Source of the DNA: Larix kaempferi | Taxonomy: Eukaryota > Streptophyta > Pinopsida > Pinales > Pinaceae | Direction: 5' to 3' | Assembly (NCBI GenBank): GCA_027924585.1 | Contig: BSBM01000361.1 | Location: forward strand, 69,314,501-69,378,500 | Length of the DNA: 64,000 nt | In this document: piece after piece, positions 9,618-21,616 of the stretch | Layout: every line of letters starts with the position of its first letter | Position numbering within the stretch: position 1 is the first letter of the stretch | Position numbers and translations under genes: made by a program | Notes under the pieces: generated by a model | Databases searched by the model: none | Seen by the model: the letters and a program-made list of their open reading frames with translations, nothing else | What the model was told of the DNA's origin: nothing

Positions 9618-10183
9618 ACATGGGGAGCAATTTCTAGTTGCCAAGTATAGTTGAAATTGTGCACTAGAAGTGTCTAGAGTCTGTATGTGTATCATAAAGG
9701 AAGAATGTATGAGCTGCGCAGCACTGATGAACCTGCATAGGAGCCAAAATCAGAGTAGTGGAAAACAGCCGCGACAGTTCAAAGATCAGTACCATGAAGG
9801 CACTGCATAGGAGTCGAAACGGCCTGCCATGTAGTTCGGCGCAACATTCAGAGAAAAATAGCCGTTACATGCATTTTTGAGAAAATATCCATTAAAATGA
9901 CCGTTGTAGCGACCGCTTAAGCATTTAAAGGGAAGATAGCCATTTTGGACAGACTGACGGATGAAAAGACTGAAAGATCCGAGGAATTTGGCCGTAAGAG
10001 GTCACATTTAATGCCTATCTAGCCATTGAAGGGCATGAGAGGGGGTCTGCTGCGCCTATAAATAATACTGTTTGGAGACTCGCGGGCATTACCGAGCACT
10101 TAGAATTTTTTTTTTGTGATTAACCTCCCTGAGCTAGTAGCCATCTGTATTCTCTCTGCCATAGCCGCTATCTCATTAAGTGA
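9618..10183 (+). promoter_or_regulatory. Conserved non-coding block with TATA box upstream of accessory ORF (A)
   Basis: This 566-bp gap separates the integrase stop from the accessory reading frame. Its last 200 bases are recognisably shared with the equivalent gap of element D (about 32340-32470, minus). Both contain TCACATTTAATG, then CTAGCCATT and AAGGGCA, then CCTATAAAT and CTGTTT. In A the TATA-like box TATAAATA is at 10057-10064, about 127 bp before the first ATG of the frame. I infer a possible internal promoter. A splice or recoding signal cannot be excluded. Confidence 0.5.
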
Positions 10184-13097
10184 ATGTACGAACCCCTCTA
10201 CATAGAGAAAGAGCTTACTTTTGAAGAAACATTGAGAATCTTTCAGCACAGAGGGATTCAACAATTAATGAAAACTCCAGTTAAGAAGGTTGTCGTAGAA
10301 CAAGGTCAAGGATCCTACAAATCACCAAGGATTAATCCGACAATGCAGGATAAGGGAAAGGACACAGTGAGTGCACCTCGGACAAAGCACCCCAAGCCGA
10401 GTTCGGTGGGCACAAGGCAGCCCATATTCACCAAGGAGATTTCACTCAAGATGACACCAGATTATATCTCGCCGCAGGCGCTGGATGCCCCTGTGTATAA
10501 GCTTGTAAAGAACGCCAAATATGATATCCCTCTGTCACCAGTGCCTAAGCACGTAAAAATTACGACAAACCTATTGGGAAAGATCGCAGACTGCAAATGG
10601 GAGGATTATGACCTCTTGGGAGTGAAGAAGGATGAGCCACATGATCCCAAGTACGCATATTTTCAATCAGATCAATATATGTGCTGGAAAAAGGATGCAT
10701 AAGGAGAGTTGAATCTAGTGGCCAAAAGCTGGTTAACACTGGTGGTGCAATTAGGACTGTTAAACCTGCTGCGACTACCCCATTTTGAAAGGTCGACCAA
10801 ACTAAACATCGTGGTTCGCACCTTGATGGCGCAAATCCACCAAGGTTATTTATGGATGGAAAGGCCCATATACATTAGTATCGACCTAATCCATGTCATT
10901 ACAGGATTGAGTAAGCGCAGCGAGGACCCGAAGCAGTTCTTCCAAGGGAAGAGCAAAGAAAAAGAGGCCATGGCAAAGATGAAGAAGAGCCACACGCTGG
11001 TGAAGGGAAAACAGGGTTTTCCTACCGATGAGATTGATGATCGAGCAACAAAGTTCATTACACAGATGCTTGCAGCAAAGGTATTGAGAATAGAAAGACC
11101 CACCGAGGTGCCTACGGGCGCAGTGCTGCTTGGCGCTGCAGTAGCAGAAGGCACAGATTTTAACTGGTGCCAATACGTACTGAATGAGTTCATGGAGGAA
11201 CTCAACGATATTCAATAGAATGGGGGAAATTTCCATTTTACATGGCTGATTGTCCTCATCGCATTCAACGGATGGAAGGATCCGAAGGAATTTGTCGGAG
11301 TCAGTTTTGATAGATCCGAACCCAGAGGAATCAGGTTCATGAACCTATGGGAAAATATAAATCCTCAACGCCAGCACGCTACCCAAGAAGTCTTCTATCA
11401 ATATTACATGTAGTTGCGCGAGGTGATCATGCGCACACCAAGAATAACGAAGAAGGTAACAAGAAAGTACATAGGCATTATCAATTTTACTGCTGACATG
11501 TGTTGTGTGTTTATCTCTCCAAAGGCAAAGATGAAGAAGCCGCAGTGGTTCCCTGGGTGCTACCACATGACAAAAGAAGATATAGAGCTCATTATGAAAG
11601 AATGGCCTGCCGACTACTGCGTCGAAGTTCTATATGTCCCGACAGACTAAGAAGATGACGAGTTGATTCCTCCACCATGTCCGATTACTAAAGAGAAAGA
11701 GAAAGAGAAGGGAAAGAGAAAAGATCCTGGTAGCCCGTCGCGGCCGAAAGCAAGAAAGCAGCAAGAAAGAAGCAGAAGGAAAGCAAAGGTCAATCTGACC
11801 CAACCCTCAACGATGATGACTTCGATATGATAGCTGATAAAGTTACTGAGACCCTCAAATAATTTATGTCAGATAAGGAGAAAAAAGATAAGGCCATCCA
11901 GGATGACCTTGAGAGGAACTGGGTCGCAATGCAAGGGCTCATGAAGAAAATGGAGGATGTCCACTGGAGCCTGCCCTTGCAGGATGACACGGGGGCTACA
12001 GGAGCTTCGTAGCAGGCACCATCCCCACTCACTGTCGCGCTACCACCCAAAATGAGACTTGTCTGTATTGAACCAATCACAGTCACATTGCCTATGTCAG
12101 AGGACATGGTTCTCAACACAACCAACATTGACGCAGTTGAGCTCGACTTAGCAAAGATTCCGCTACTTAGTATGTATTATTTGCACACATAGGTTGGCGA
12201 GGAGATGCGTGACAGAGCCACGCAATCCATGAGAGAAGAAGCTCAGTGCAAGCCACGAACAGGCAACTCGAGGAGTCTAGCACACACACCTTGCTGACGA
12301 TGGGAGATGAACAGTAGTGCCTACAGAAGCTGGAGGCTACAATCAATTCTGTTGTGGAAGAGATCGAAGGAGTGCAGATCCAAGATAATCCCAAGGATAC
12401 AGTCCAGAGAATAGCGGATAGGGTGTGGACCCTAAAGTCAGAAATGGAGGACAAGGTAGTCCTATATGAGGCAGATATCAATCTACTTAGGAAAAAACTG
12501 AAACTACAGGACCAATTAACTAAGAAGCAGAAGAGAGAAGCTGAAGTAAGGACTACAGCAGAGAGCATCGCAGGAGAGGTTATGAAGTGCCAGCAATTAC
12601 TTTATCAGTCCTTGAAGGTCTTTACGGACCTTGAGGAAAATCCACGGCTGCAGCAAACAAAGACCACGATGAAGGAGAAACAAACCGCATTGGAAGCCAT
12701 GCAAGTAGAGGTGAAGACTCTGCAACCACGAAACTGACTACAGAAGTTCAAAGAAATATCTACCCTGAAGAAGGAAGTACAAATCTTACGAGAAAAGGAG
12801 ACTGCACTGGACAATCATTCGTAGCCACTCCTCGAAGATGCCTCTGAGGTGTCACAACGCATAGAAAATAAATTGAAAGAGCTGCGAGCCAACCAAGAAA
12901 CAGTGGAAGCCCAAATTGGTGAGGAGACAACACCTCAAGAGCTTGAGACCGTCAAACAATTGGAGCAGGAGGTCAAAGAAACAATGGAGGAGCTGACGGA
13001 CGCTTATAATGAGTTCGTAGCCAAGCTGAACACTCAGATTGCTGAGCATATTCTGGTACTGGACGTTGAAGGTGGCTCGGGGACAAGCCACAGGTAA
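10184..13097 (+). pseudogene. Accessory ORF between integrase and 3' LTR, element A
   Basis: A long coding region follows IN in sense orientation; I do not recognise its function. It runs in one frame from ATG 10184 to about 11760, with TAA near 10700, TAG near 11216 and 11411 and TAA at 11648. It then shifts frame twice (about 11760-12250, and 12300-13097) and ends at TAA 13095. Features in order: an N-terminal LTFEETLRIF block; a basic linker; a conserved domain (LLGKIADCKWEDYDLL, LLNLLRLPHFERS, DLIHVITGLSK); FHFTWLIVLIAF followed by GWK; a Lys/Glu-rich linker; and a C-terminal part rich in heptad-like Leu/Glu/Lys that looks like coiled coil. Element D carries the same blocks in the same order, so this belongs to the element family and is not chance. 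Extra ORFs in this place are known in some plant gypsy elements; the protein is not gag, RT or IN. Confidence 0.75.
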
Positions 13098-13098
13098 G

Positions 13099-14495
13099 TG
13101 TTAGGGGCATGTTGGGCCTGGTCCAATAGGGCCATTTTTTGTGACATTTTTGATGTTGAATGGACCTGAGCTGTGTGCAGTTCAGAATATCGAATTTTGC
13201 CTAAGTATTGGGAGTGCTACGAAGATGTGCGTAGTACCAAGTTTTGAAGGATGCCGCGAAGATCAGCACTACACAGTTTCAGTGCTGCGAAGGTAGTAGT
13301 CCACGTGGAGCTAGTAAAGTTATGTACTGGATGGAGGATGGCCAGATATAGCGGATAGACCAGCGATGGTCTACTTTTGGTAAGACTGTTGAAAAGATGC
13401 CGAGTTGCAGGCATAAGCATATCGGGAAGGCGGCCAAGTGATAGTTTGGTGTGCAGCAGGGTACGCGACCGTTAAGAGGAAAACAACAGACGGAAAGTGA
13501 CTCGGATCTGAGCCATTTGTACGTGGCCGTTATGGTATGGACGGATTGCAGAGAAAGCGACTGGGAGCTGAGCTAGTCGCACGAGTCAGTCAATGGAAGG
13601 GTGGCTCGAAGTGGATGACCTATTGGTGTGCGCGTAATAGGAAGGCTGAAAGCGATGGATCTAATGCATGAAGGAATGCCATGACAGCAGAATTGCTATT
13701 AGAAGCCGGCATGATGGTTCAGAGGGACCGTAGTGGTTTGGAAATCCTAAGGGTTTCGGTCTTCAATGTTGTAAGGACATGACCTTCAGGCGTGATCTAT
13801 TTAAGAATACAATTTTTGTATAGGAAGGGTTGGTCATTGTTGGTGATTGTTATGGTGATCATATTGAATTGTAATATCTTTTGAATCAAGAATAGATTGT
13901 AAAGGCTCTGCAGCTAAGTGTGCAGAGACCTATCTGAGCAAGAAGAGAGCCGCAGCTGGGTGCGTGGCTAAGAACTGTGAACCCTTCCCTAAAAGAAATA
14001 TCAAACACAGTTCTTGTGGACGTAGCTTCCCACCCGGGGGAGTAAACCACGTTAAATAGTGTGTTGAGTGACTGAATGTTTATGCGTGTGGTTTCATTTA
14101 TCTGTGTCTGTAGTTGGATGTCTGAATATTTGCTCACAATCTGTTATGAGGAGGCTTTTATACGCATTTGCCATCAAGAGAGTATGGAATGATATGTTAA
14201 GTCTGCATGAATAGATGTATGGTTAGTATTATCTTTGCTTCTAAGGACAGTGAATCTATCGTCTGCTTGAGAATAGAGGGAATTGTTACGTATTTGAATG
14301 GATGCAGTCGATGAATGTCTGACAGTTATTTTTCACCTGAGGATTATGCTTAAAATAGTAACACCCTAAGTGTGTGTTATGAGCATTAAGTAGTAAGTTA
14401 GTTAAGTGTATGACTGAGTGGATAAGTAGTAAGTTAGTTAAGTGTATGAATGAGTGGATAGGTAGTATTCAGTTCATTGCCTTAAGCATTTTGCA
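13099..14495 (+). repeat. 3' LTR of gypsy element A (right end approximate)
   Basis: It starts TGTTAGGGGCATGTTGGGCC one base after the accessory ORF stop. The mirror-image start TGTTTGGGGCCTGTTGGGC follows the same ORF in element D (21615 downward). Further matches include CGTAGCTTCCCACCCGGGGG against the D equivalent, then AACCACGT. The right end is not sharp; element F sequence is recognisable from about 14500, so I place the end near there. A 36-bp unit (GTAGTAAGTTAGTTAAGTG and following) is repeated at about 14388-14460. Confidence 0.55.
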
Positions 14496-14499
14496 CTTA

Positions 14500-15865
14500 G
14501 TCCAAGTATAGGAGATCAAGTGGCAGTCGATTGATGATCTGCTTGGCAGTCGTCTAGTGCTGCATAGAATCTAGGAATTGTCCTCGCCACTTGACCCACA
14601 GTTTAAGCTCCTTGGATGTTGTGAACTTGATTTGCATTCTCATTCTGATGTAGACAGTTCCTAAGCATGTGGTCTCCTCCACAACCCCAACATTGAAGTG
14701 GTTCTCTTGGCTCCTTTGGATCTCTTGGCTTGTCTCCCATCATCCTAGTTGGCTTAGTCACAACTTGTGATGGCTGCCTTTGCTGATTTATGAGATGAGG
14801 AGGTTTGAAACCTTTCTTCCTTTGGTCAAACTTCTCATTCTTCTTTTCCTTCCATGCCTTATGGAACTCGGGTTTTCTTTTGTTTTGATCTTATCAATAC
14901 TTGGCTTTCCTTATTGCCTCCTCGAGAGTTCGAGGTTCATCAATTTCAATCCTATCTTTATATGACTGAGGTAGCCCACTTAGAAAATGCTCAATTTTCA
15001 CGTTATCATCTCGAATATACCTGACATACCTCAGCAGCTCCAAGAACTTGTTTGCATATTCTTCCATGGTTAATTGTCCCAATTTCAGCTCATGGAATTC
15101 TTTGATCTTATCATCATTGTACCTGTCAGAGAGGTACTTCTGCTTGAAGTATTTTTTGAATTGCTTCCACACAATATTTCTTTCATTGATCTTCCTCACT
15201 TGCATGATATGATCCCACCATATAGACGCTCTTCCGTTTAAATTAAAGATGGTGAACCTTGCCTTCATATTTCCAGAGTAGTCTTGGACTTGGAAATACT
15301 TTCTCATCCGAAGAAGCCAATCTTCAGCTTCTTGACCAAACTTTACCTCTCCATCAAATGTAGGAGGTTTTGCCTTCTTAAATTCCCCATGTGAATTGTT
15401 CTTGTGTTGCCTCTTTCTCTTATTCTTGCAAGATGAAGAGCTTGAACCCTCAATGGATTCTTCAGAGTCAGATGATCCACTAGAAGAGATTTCTGGAGTA
15501 TATGTTCAGTCTCTAGAAACTCTTCTTGAGCTATTGGCCCACTTGCGGGAATTCCTCCTTGAACTACTGCCACTCCTTTCTGGACTTGATGTCTGATGCC
15601 CAGAGTTTATGTGCCTTTGGATGTCTATCAAACTCTGCAGCATGGCTGCATTCAACTGATTTTGTTCTTCCTGAGCTTTAATCATCCTTTCATTATCTTC
15701 TCTGCAACTTTGCAACTCCACCCTTAGGCTCCTCATGGTGGCTGCAATATCTGGGGGAGTCTCTTGATTTTTTCTCCCATTAGATTTTGTTTCAGCATTC
15801 TCAACATGTATGTTTTCCCCCATGGCATGTGTCTCGGGCTCATAGGGATCCTGTGCATCATCCAT
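14500..15865 (-). pseudogene. Gag (Retrotrans_gag + CCHC knuckle), element F
   Basis: The frame begins at the ATG on 15865 (MDDAQDPYEPE). In order it shows an N-terminal helical segment (LRVELQSCREDNERMIKAQ), a Ser/Arg-rich linker, the retrotransposon gag domain (ATIWWDHI-like ASIWWDHIMQV, FKKYFKQKYL, MEEYANKFLELLRYV, LSGLPQSYKDRIEI) and a CCHC zinc knuckle CWGCGGDHMLRNC near 14680. It then enters the pre-protease region (TVGQVARTIPRFYAALDD). It stays in one frame, interrupted by TGA at 15506, a stop near 14894 and one near 14605, then ends at the element A boundary. Gag packages the RNA in cytoplasmic particles; this copy is inactive. Confidence 0.87.
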
Positions 15866-16329
15866 GATGTTGTTATTCTTGCCCCAACCAAGACCAACAC
15901 TTTCCAACTGCACTAACTGGATTGATGTCTTTGATGTGACTGAGATTCTGCAAAATGTGTTTATAAACACAATTGTTAGCTGCATTATATTACCATAGAT
16001 TATTTGCATGTATATGGGAAAATCCTATATTGACAACTTTGTCCAATCATAGATTTTTCTCACAATCAACGACTATCTCAGGGGGACGACGGCAGGTCGA
16101 GGGTAGTGCCCTCATTTTTTTTTTGTAATTCCTTTGATTTAGCGCAATCTAGCACATAACTTTCATGGCGATTTTCCATTTTCGACACTTGCAAATCTCA
16201 ATGAAAAGCTGATGTATTTCCCCATTTGGATGACTTATCGAATTCTCCTCCGACCGTGTCGCAACAATTTATGCTAAGATCACCGACCATCACTCTCCGG
16301 TTGGTGACTTAATTTTTCCACTGCGACCA

Positions 16330-16960
16330 TAGCACAAAAATTAAGACTAAAGATCCTGCCCGTGTCACAGAAGTTTAGGCTAAAAATTGTCGCTCGTGTC
16401 TTGAATATTTAGCTTAAAAAGCGTCGCCCATGTCGTAGAATTTTAAGCTAAAATTCACTGCTGTTGTCGCAAAATTTTAAGCTAAAACTATCCGTCGGTG
16501 TAGCGGATTTTAAGGTTAAAATTGTCGTCTGTGTCACGGATTTTAACATTATTTTCAGCGTGTGTGTTGCAGATTTAACATTTATTTTTCCATGTGCATC
16601 GCAAAATTATCATTAGGTTCGTCAGGCAAGTCGTAGAAATTAACCTTAACATCACTGCGCACATCACAGAAATTAACCTTAACTTCGCCACGCACGTCGC
16701 AGAAATTAACTTTAACTTCGCCGCGTGTGTCGCAAAATTTAACATAATTTCACCGCCGCATCGCAGAAATTATCATTATATTTTCCGCGTGCATCACAAA
16801 TTTTAGCATTATTTTCACTGCGCATGTCATAGAAAATTAGCATAACTTTCGTCGCTGCGTCACAGAAATTAACATAACGTTTTCTGACCGCGTCGCAAAA
16901 GTTAACACTAAACTCGTCGACTGCGTCACAGAAGTTAACACTAAAATTGTCAACAAAGTC
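16330..16960. repeat. Degenerate 36-37-bp tandem repeats in the F leader
   Basis: About 16 diverged copies of a unit resembling GTCGCAGAAATTAACTTTAA followed by CTTCGCCGCG. They lie between the PBS and gag of element F. Copies alternate an AT-rich half (AATTAACNTTAA) and a CG-containing half (TCGCCGCGTGTCGC). The region would be 5' untranslated leader of the genomic RNA. Confidence 0.75.
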
Positions 16961-17185
16961 TTAGGAAAAAAATTCAAAAACACTTAGAAAAATTTAAAAT
17001 TTTTCCTTCTTCTTCTTTCTGTGATGATCACTGCTATGACTACTTAACAGGAGGGACCTTACCTGTGCAACTATTCAATATTACCTTGTTTAGGCCCAAT
17101 GTTGCAACCTGTTGTGATCAGAAAGGTATCTTCCCTTGTAACTGTGATCATTCTTGGCCCATAGAGGCCCAATGTTGTAGCCTAT

Positions 17186-17198
17186 GGATCTGATACCA
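17186..17198 (-). other. Primer binding site of element F
   Basis: The minus strand reads TGGTATCAGATCC, matching the initiator-Met tRNA PBS except near its end (AGATCC for AGAGC). A short spacer (GAA) separates it from the LTR end, as in other gypsy elements with this arrangement. Confidence 0.8.
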
Positions 17199-17201
17199 TT
17201 C

Positions 17202-18831
17202 TATCACAAACCCTCCCATCAGACCAAGCAAGGGAGGGAACATGACACTATATCCAAGAATCTAGCCCCCTATCCATTAGGCAAAAACTCATTGATAAGA
17301 AAAGACATATGCATATGCATATTGTAATTATACATATCAGAATAAAAAACATCTACATATCTAACATACATTCAAACATTGTCATGACAGACATTAAATA
17401 AATACATTGCAGAGTTTAACACATGAGAGTACTTATCTAAAAAAAAAGTAGTCTCAAGCAACCATCTATGCAACTGCAACGTTCCACCAAACCATAGGCC
17501 AGTTGTGCTTATCAATATCTTGATACAATTGCCACCCCCGAGTTGGGCATGATTTCTACAAAGAAAAAGGGAACAACAGACTCACACATAGAAAAATATA
17601 CACCAAAATCAGCCAAGCCAATCAATAGTTGGGTTTATTAGGCTGTTAGGAAATGGAAAGGAAGAATTGCTAAGCTAGTGAGCTCAACCACAGAGCTAGG
17701 GATACCTCTACAAGATTTGTCCAGCTTGGTTCCCCACAATGCCTACACACTTGACTCAAGGAAGTATTCCCTTCACTACTACATAATCCCTCAGGCCATA
17801 TATTCCAATTCAGTGTTGTTCAAGGTGTGCATAGACGAGTAGCCAACCCTTTTGATCTTCTTGAGAGGCTATTTTCCCCACTAGGTTTATCAATCCAACT
17901 CGGGTCCACTTCCACTCCTAATTTCTTGCTCATAGTTCAAACTAAAACAGGGATGGACAAAATAGCAAAATCACAAGTGATGGGCATGAAGAAAAACTTT
18001 TTTACAGTGGGATTCCCAAAATGGGGTTTCCAATAGCTTCAGAAAAACATGGGTGACCAAAAACGAATGGGTAGATGAGGAATTCAGTCATGGGAGGGAA
18101 AATCGATTTCAGAAAGCGTTTATGGGCATTCAAGGGACAAGAAAAGCCTCCATAAACCCCCAAATCATGACTCCCTTCCTCCTAGCCACTGGGTAATACA
18201 AAAACGACTTCCCAGCCATGGAAAATGCAAGAAAATGATAGAAAACATGAAGGATAAATCCCAAGCTAGCTCAGACTGCATGAGAGAGCAGAGGCCATGG
18301 GTCAAGAATGGCTTTGGGCACAATTTCGTGGGTGTTTTCTTGCCCAAGAAGCAAAAATACGATTTTTCAGATTGATGGCTTGCCCATACATGAAATTGGC
18401 TGCCATACCTCTCCAATCCCAAGGCATTAATTACCTCAACCAACTCTTGGAAGAATTAAATGATTGGGTGCATAAGTCAAAATGGGTAGTTGATGGTTTA
18501 TGGGTTCTCTCAATGACAATTGGATTAACGCCATTGGCCCAAGGGTTTGAATAATTTCTCCTCCCTATTCCTTGTAAAATCATGCCCCCATCTCTTTGTT
18601 GCATTACATAGCTAGTTGTGGGTATTTCATTAAAATTCGTATTTACATGATGTCTTAATTTACATTGTGCCTGTCCAGTACAAGAACCATAGGAATCTAT
18701 TTTTAATTGCCGATAGATAAAACTCTAAATCGATGGCAGGGCCTTGGCCTTGAGCTCCTCACCATGATTTAATAACGATATTTACACCATTTAAAATTTT
18801 AATGCAATAGGGTCAAAATGGGGACGTGACA
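17202..18831 (-). repeat. 5' LTR of element F
   Basis: The + strand begins TATCACAAACC and ends GGGGACGTGACA. Read with the common TGTCACA...TGTGACA type ends, the first G has mutated to A. Length is about 1.63 kb. The position of the PBS immediately outside supports the left boundary; the right boundary is set by the inverted terminal bases. No second copy is present in the window, so the limits could not be checked by pairing. Confidence 0.65.
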
Positions 18832-18983
18832 AAACAAAATCTGATTTGATTTGTGTCTTCAATAATTTCTAAATTTGATGATGACCTTTTAGAAATATAA
18901 TAAATTATATATGGGCGGTGTTGTCTTTTGGATATTTCGACGGACATCTTTCAAACGGTGCAGTAATTAATCCGCTTCCGACA
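18832..18983 (-). repeat. Truncated 3' LTR of copia E
   Basis: In element orientation it begins TGTCGGAAGCGGATTAATTAC directly after the polypurine tract (minus strand TTAAGGGGGAG at 18986-18996). It breaks off at element F's LTR after 152 bases. Confidence 0.6.
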
Positions 18984-19039
18984 TGCTCCCCCTTAATTAT
19001 TACATTAAAAAAACAAAACTTTGAAATACTAGATTTATG

Positions 19040-20260
19040 TTACAACTTACAAACCCCAATGTTTTTCCTATGAAACTCAAACAACTCTTTCCCCATAGGT
19101 TTTGTAAATAGGTCTGCAAGTTGATTTTCTGATCTACAAAATTCCATAACGATTTCATTCTTGTTTATCAATTCTCGAATGAAATGATATCTTGTATCAA
19201 CATGCTTACTTATTTTATGAAAGGCGTGATTTCTTGATAGTGCAATGGCTGATCTGTTGTCACAGAAAATATGAGTTGGTTCATCTTGTTCATGCTGCAA
19301 CTCAGAAAAATTTCTTCTCATCCACATAGTTTGACATGTAGTTGTTGTTGCTACAATATACTCTTCCTCAGCAAAGGATAGTGTCACTATGGGATGCTTA
19401 TTTGAAACCCATGCTACTAATCCCGATCCAAAACTGAATACATATCCAAATGTGCTCTTTCTATCATCTATAGAACTTGCAAAATCGCTGTCAGTAATCA
19501 ACTTAAAATTTGAGTTTGATGTATACTAGATACCAAAATTTGTTGTTCCATCAATATATCTCAATATCCTCTTTCCAGCTTGCCAGTGGGTTTTCTTTGG
19601 GGACTCCATAAATCTCAAAATCATACTTATTCCAAACACTATATCAGGTCTTGTTGTAGTCAAGTACATGATACTTCCTACCAGTATCTTATACAATGTT
19701 GGATCAACTCTTGACCCATCATCCTCCTTACTGAGTTTTGTACCAGTTACAATTGAAGTTACAGCTGGCTTACAATTCATCATTCTGAATCTTTTTAGTA
19801 CATCAGTTGCATACTTAGTTTGATTGATAAAAATACCATCATCAACTTGAGTTAGTTCAATACCAAGAAAATATTTCATCATTCCTAAATCAGTCATCTC
19901 AAATTTTGTTTTCATGCCTTTCTTAAACTCATCTAATGAAAGATCTCCAGTGAAGATCAAATCATCAACATATAAGCAAACAATCAGTATTTTACCTTCT
20001 TGGTTTACATTTGTATACAAGGTTGGCTCACTTGGACTTCTTCCAAATCCTTCACTATTCAAATATTCATTAATCCTCTTGTGCCATACTCTGGGTGCCT
20101 GCTTCAATCCATACAATGCTTTCTTTAATTTGTATACTTTGTCATCTTGTCCATCAATTTCACATCCAGGAGGATGTCTCACATAAACCTCTTCTTTTAA
20201 AGATCCATTCAAAAATGAAGACATTACATCCATTTGATGTGCATACCATTTATTAAGAGC
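19040..20260 (-). pseudogene. Copia RT-RNase H, element E
   Basis: The RT region (about 20260 to 19526) shows HQMDVMSSFLNG, KKALYGLKQAPRVWH, the catalytic CLYVDDLIFTG, TDLGMMKYFLGIE and GSIMYLTTTRPD. A TAG stop follows GTTNFGI. RNase H then continues in the same order to 19040: SDFASSIDDRKSTFGYVF, SFAEEEYIVA, HIFCDNRSAIALSRN, FHKISKHVDTRYHFIREL and ENQLADLFTKP. This is the normal copia C-terminal order. Integrase and gag are absent. The single nonsense codon suggests moderate age. The 5' residues of this open frame (before LNKWYAHQMDV) do not look like copia. Confidence 0.9.
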
Positions 20261-20302
20261 TGATGTTGGCTTATGCACCTCTTTCTTTAACTTTCTTGTA
20301 TA

Positions 20303-20446
20303 GACCCAGGTTTTGCGCAGTTGTCGTCCAACAAAACCCTTCTTCACCATCCCTTTCGGCAACAGCTTGCGAACAAGTTGAGGTCTCACCCGAGTCGAAG
20401 TTATGGGGGATTACAGAAGCAGGTTTTTGTAATCAGATGATGTGCA
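20303..20446. other. Unassigned junction between copia E and gypsy D
   Basis: No gene is visible. The sequence shares vocabulary (GCGCAGTT, GCGAAC) with the element A/D family and may be flank or an old leader piece. I cannot place it. Confidence 0.3.
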
Positions 20447-21615
20447 GTTAACAGATTGGGGAACTGCGCGAAGTCACACCTACTTCGCATCAACCTCTTA
20501 TATTATAGTGCACACTAGGACTACGCACTCGAGAATGAACAATTAAACAATAGGATAGCGCAACTCTAGACTGTACTACTTCTTAACAATCACACACTTT
20601 ACAAGCTTCAATGACTTAGTGTTATTCCTATTACTTATGCAGTCAGCATATCCCGAAGTACTTGTGCATTCATTCATACATGTTCCATACTTAACATATT
20701 ATTCTCATTGATCATACACATGAAAATACATATAAAAGCACGAACATACAAAAGCATAAGTATAAATGTAAACATAAACATAAGTATACACAATCACACT
20801 CATTCAAGCACATAACGCACTTATTTACGTGGTTCACCCCCCGGATGGGAGCTACATCCATGAGAAATGTTGTTTATATTAATGGGAAGGGTTCAACAGT
20901 TCTATCCTGTGCACTTAGCTATAGACTCTTCTCTCTACAATAGGTCTTTGCGCACACAGCTACAGAGCCTCTTTCTCTCTTCAGTGGGTCTCTACGTGCA
21001 GAGCCTCTTTACAATAATTAGTCTCTCCAAACACCACAAAGATCAAACAAAACCCACACAATTCCTATCATAGATCAACCCTTCCCTGACAAACTTGCCC
21101 CTTTTATAGATCGTGCCCGCAGGTCACGTCTTTACAATGAATATGGTCCAAATACCCTATAGTTACCAAAAATGGTGTGATTACCCCACTAACCTAGCCT
21201 ATTGTAGCAGGCAACTGCTCCACTTGCCTTTGGCTTCCTTTCTGTGCCACTCCTGGCTCTGACACCCTTCTGACAGCCACAATCCTCACGAAACGGATCT
21301 AACTGCATAGTCACGTGTCCCTTTCCACCACTCTGGATTTTTTGTCATTGTCGACCCACTGTTTTTCCTCTAACGGTTTCCGCCACTCTGGCTGACATGT
21401 CACTTTCATCCACTTCCACACTACTCCTTACACAACTCTCAGGAATCATGGAGTCACTTACCCAAAAATATGTCGTTGCTGGACCTCTCTTTACTTGTAC
21501 TTGTTACCAAAAATACCTGCTACGTTGGTTTTGCGCATAAGCAAAACTACACCATGCTTAGACTTTGCATTTCCAAAGCTGTACCACTTGGGCCATGCCC
21601 AACAGGCCCCAAACA
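20447..21615 (-). repeat. 3' LTR of element D (distal end approximate)
   Basis: It starts at 21615 on the minus strand with TGTTTGGGGCCTGTTGGGC, directly after the accessory ORF stop, as in element A. The shared GTAGCTCCCATCCGGGGGG and AACCACGT segment lies at about 20830-20855. The far end, near 20447, is inferred from loss of similarity. Confidence 0.5.
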
Positions 21616-21616
21616 C

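Larger units (their letters stand above)
14496..18831 (-). mobile_element. Ty3/gypsy element F, 5' part (LTR, leader, gag)
   Basis: In minus orientation this contains a 5' LTR (17202-18831), a PBS (17186-17198), a long leader with degenerate repeats, gag with a zinc knuckle and the first residues of a protease region. It stops abruptly near 14500 against the LTR of element A, so pol and the other LTR are missing. Gag type and order indicate Ty3/gypsy. Confidence 0.8.
18832..20302 (-). mobile_element. Copia element E, 3' fragment
   Basis: Minus-oriented Ty1/copia remnant with RT, RNase H, polypurine tract and the first about 150 bp of the 3' LTR. The LTR is cut by the boundary with element F at 18831. 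At the other end the homology to copia RT fades at about 20250-20300, where sequence resembling the flank of element D begins. Confidence 0.8.

Noticed and set aside
16594-16806. Small frame in the F leader
   Set aside because: It is produced by the 36-37-bp repeat and has no similarity.
20303-20446. A primer binding site after D's LTR implying a tandem or circular-derived LTR pair
   Set aside because: No standard PBS sequence is present; only vague resemblance to the family's vocabulary.
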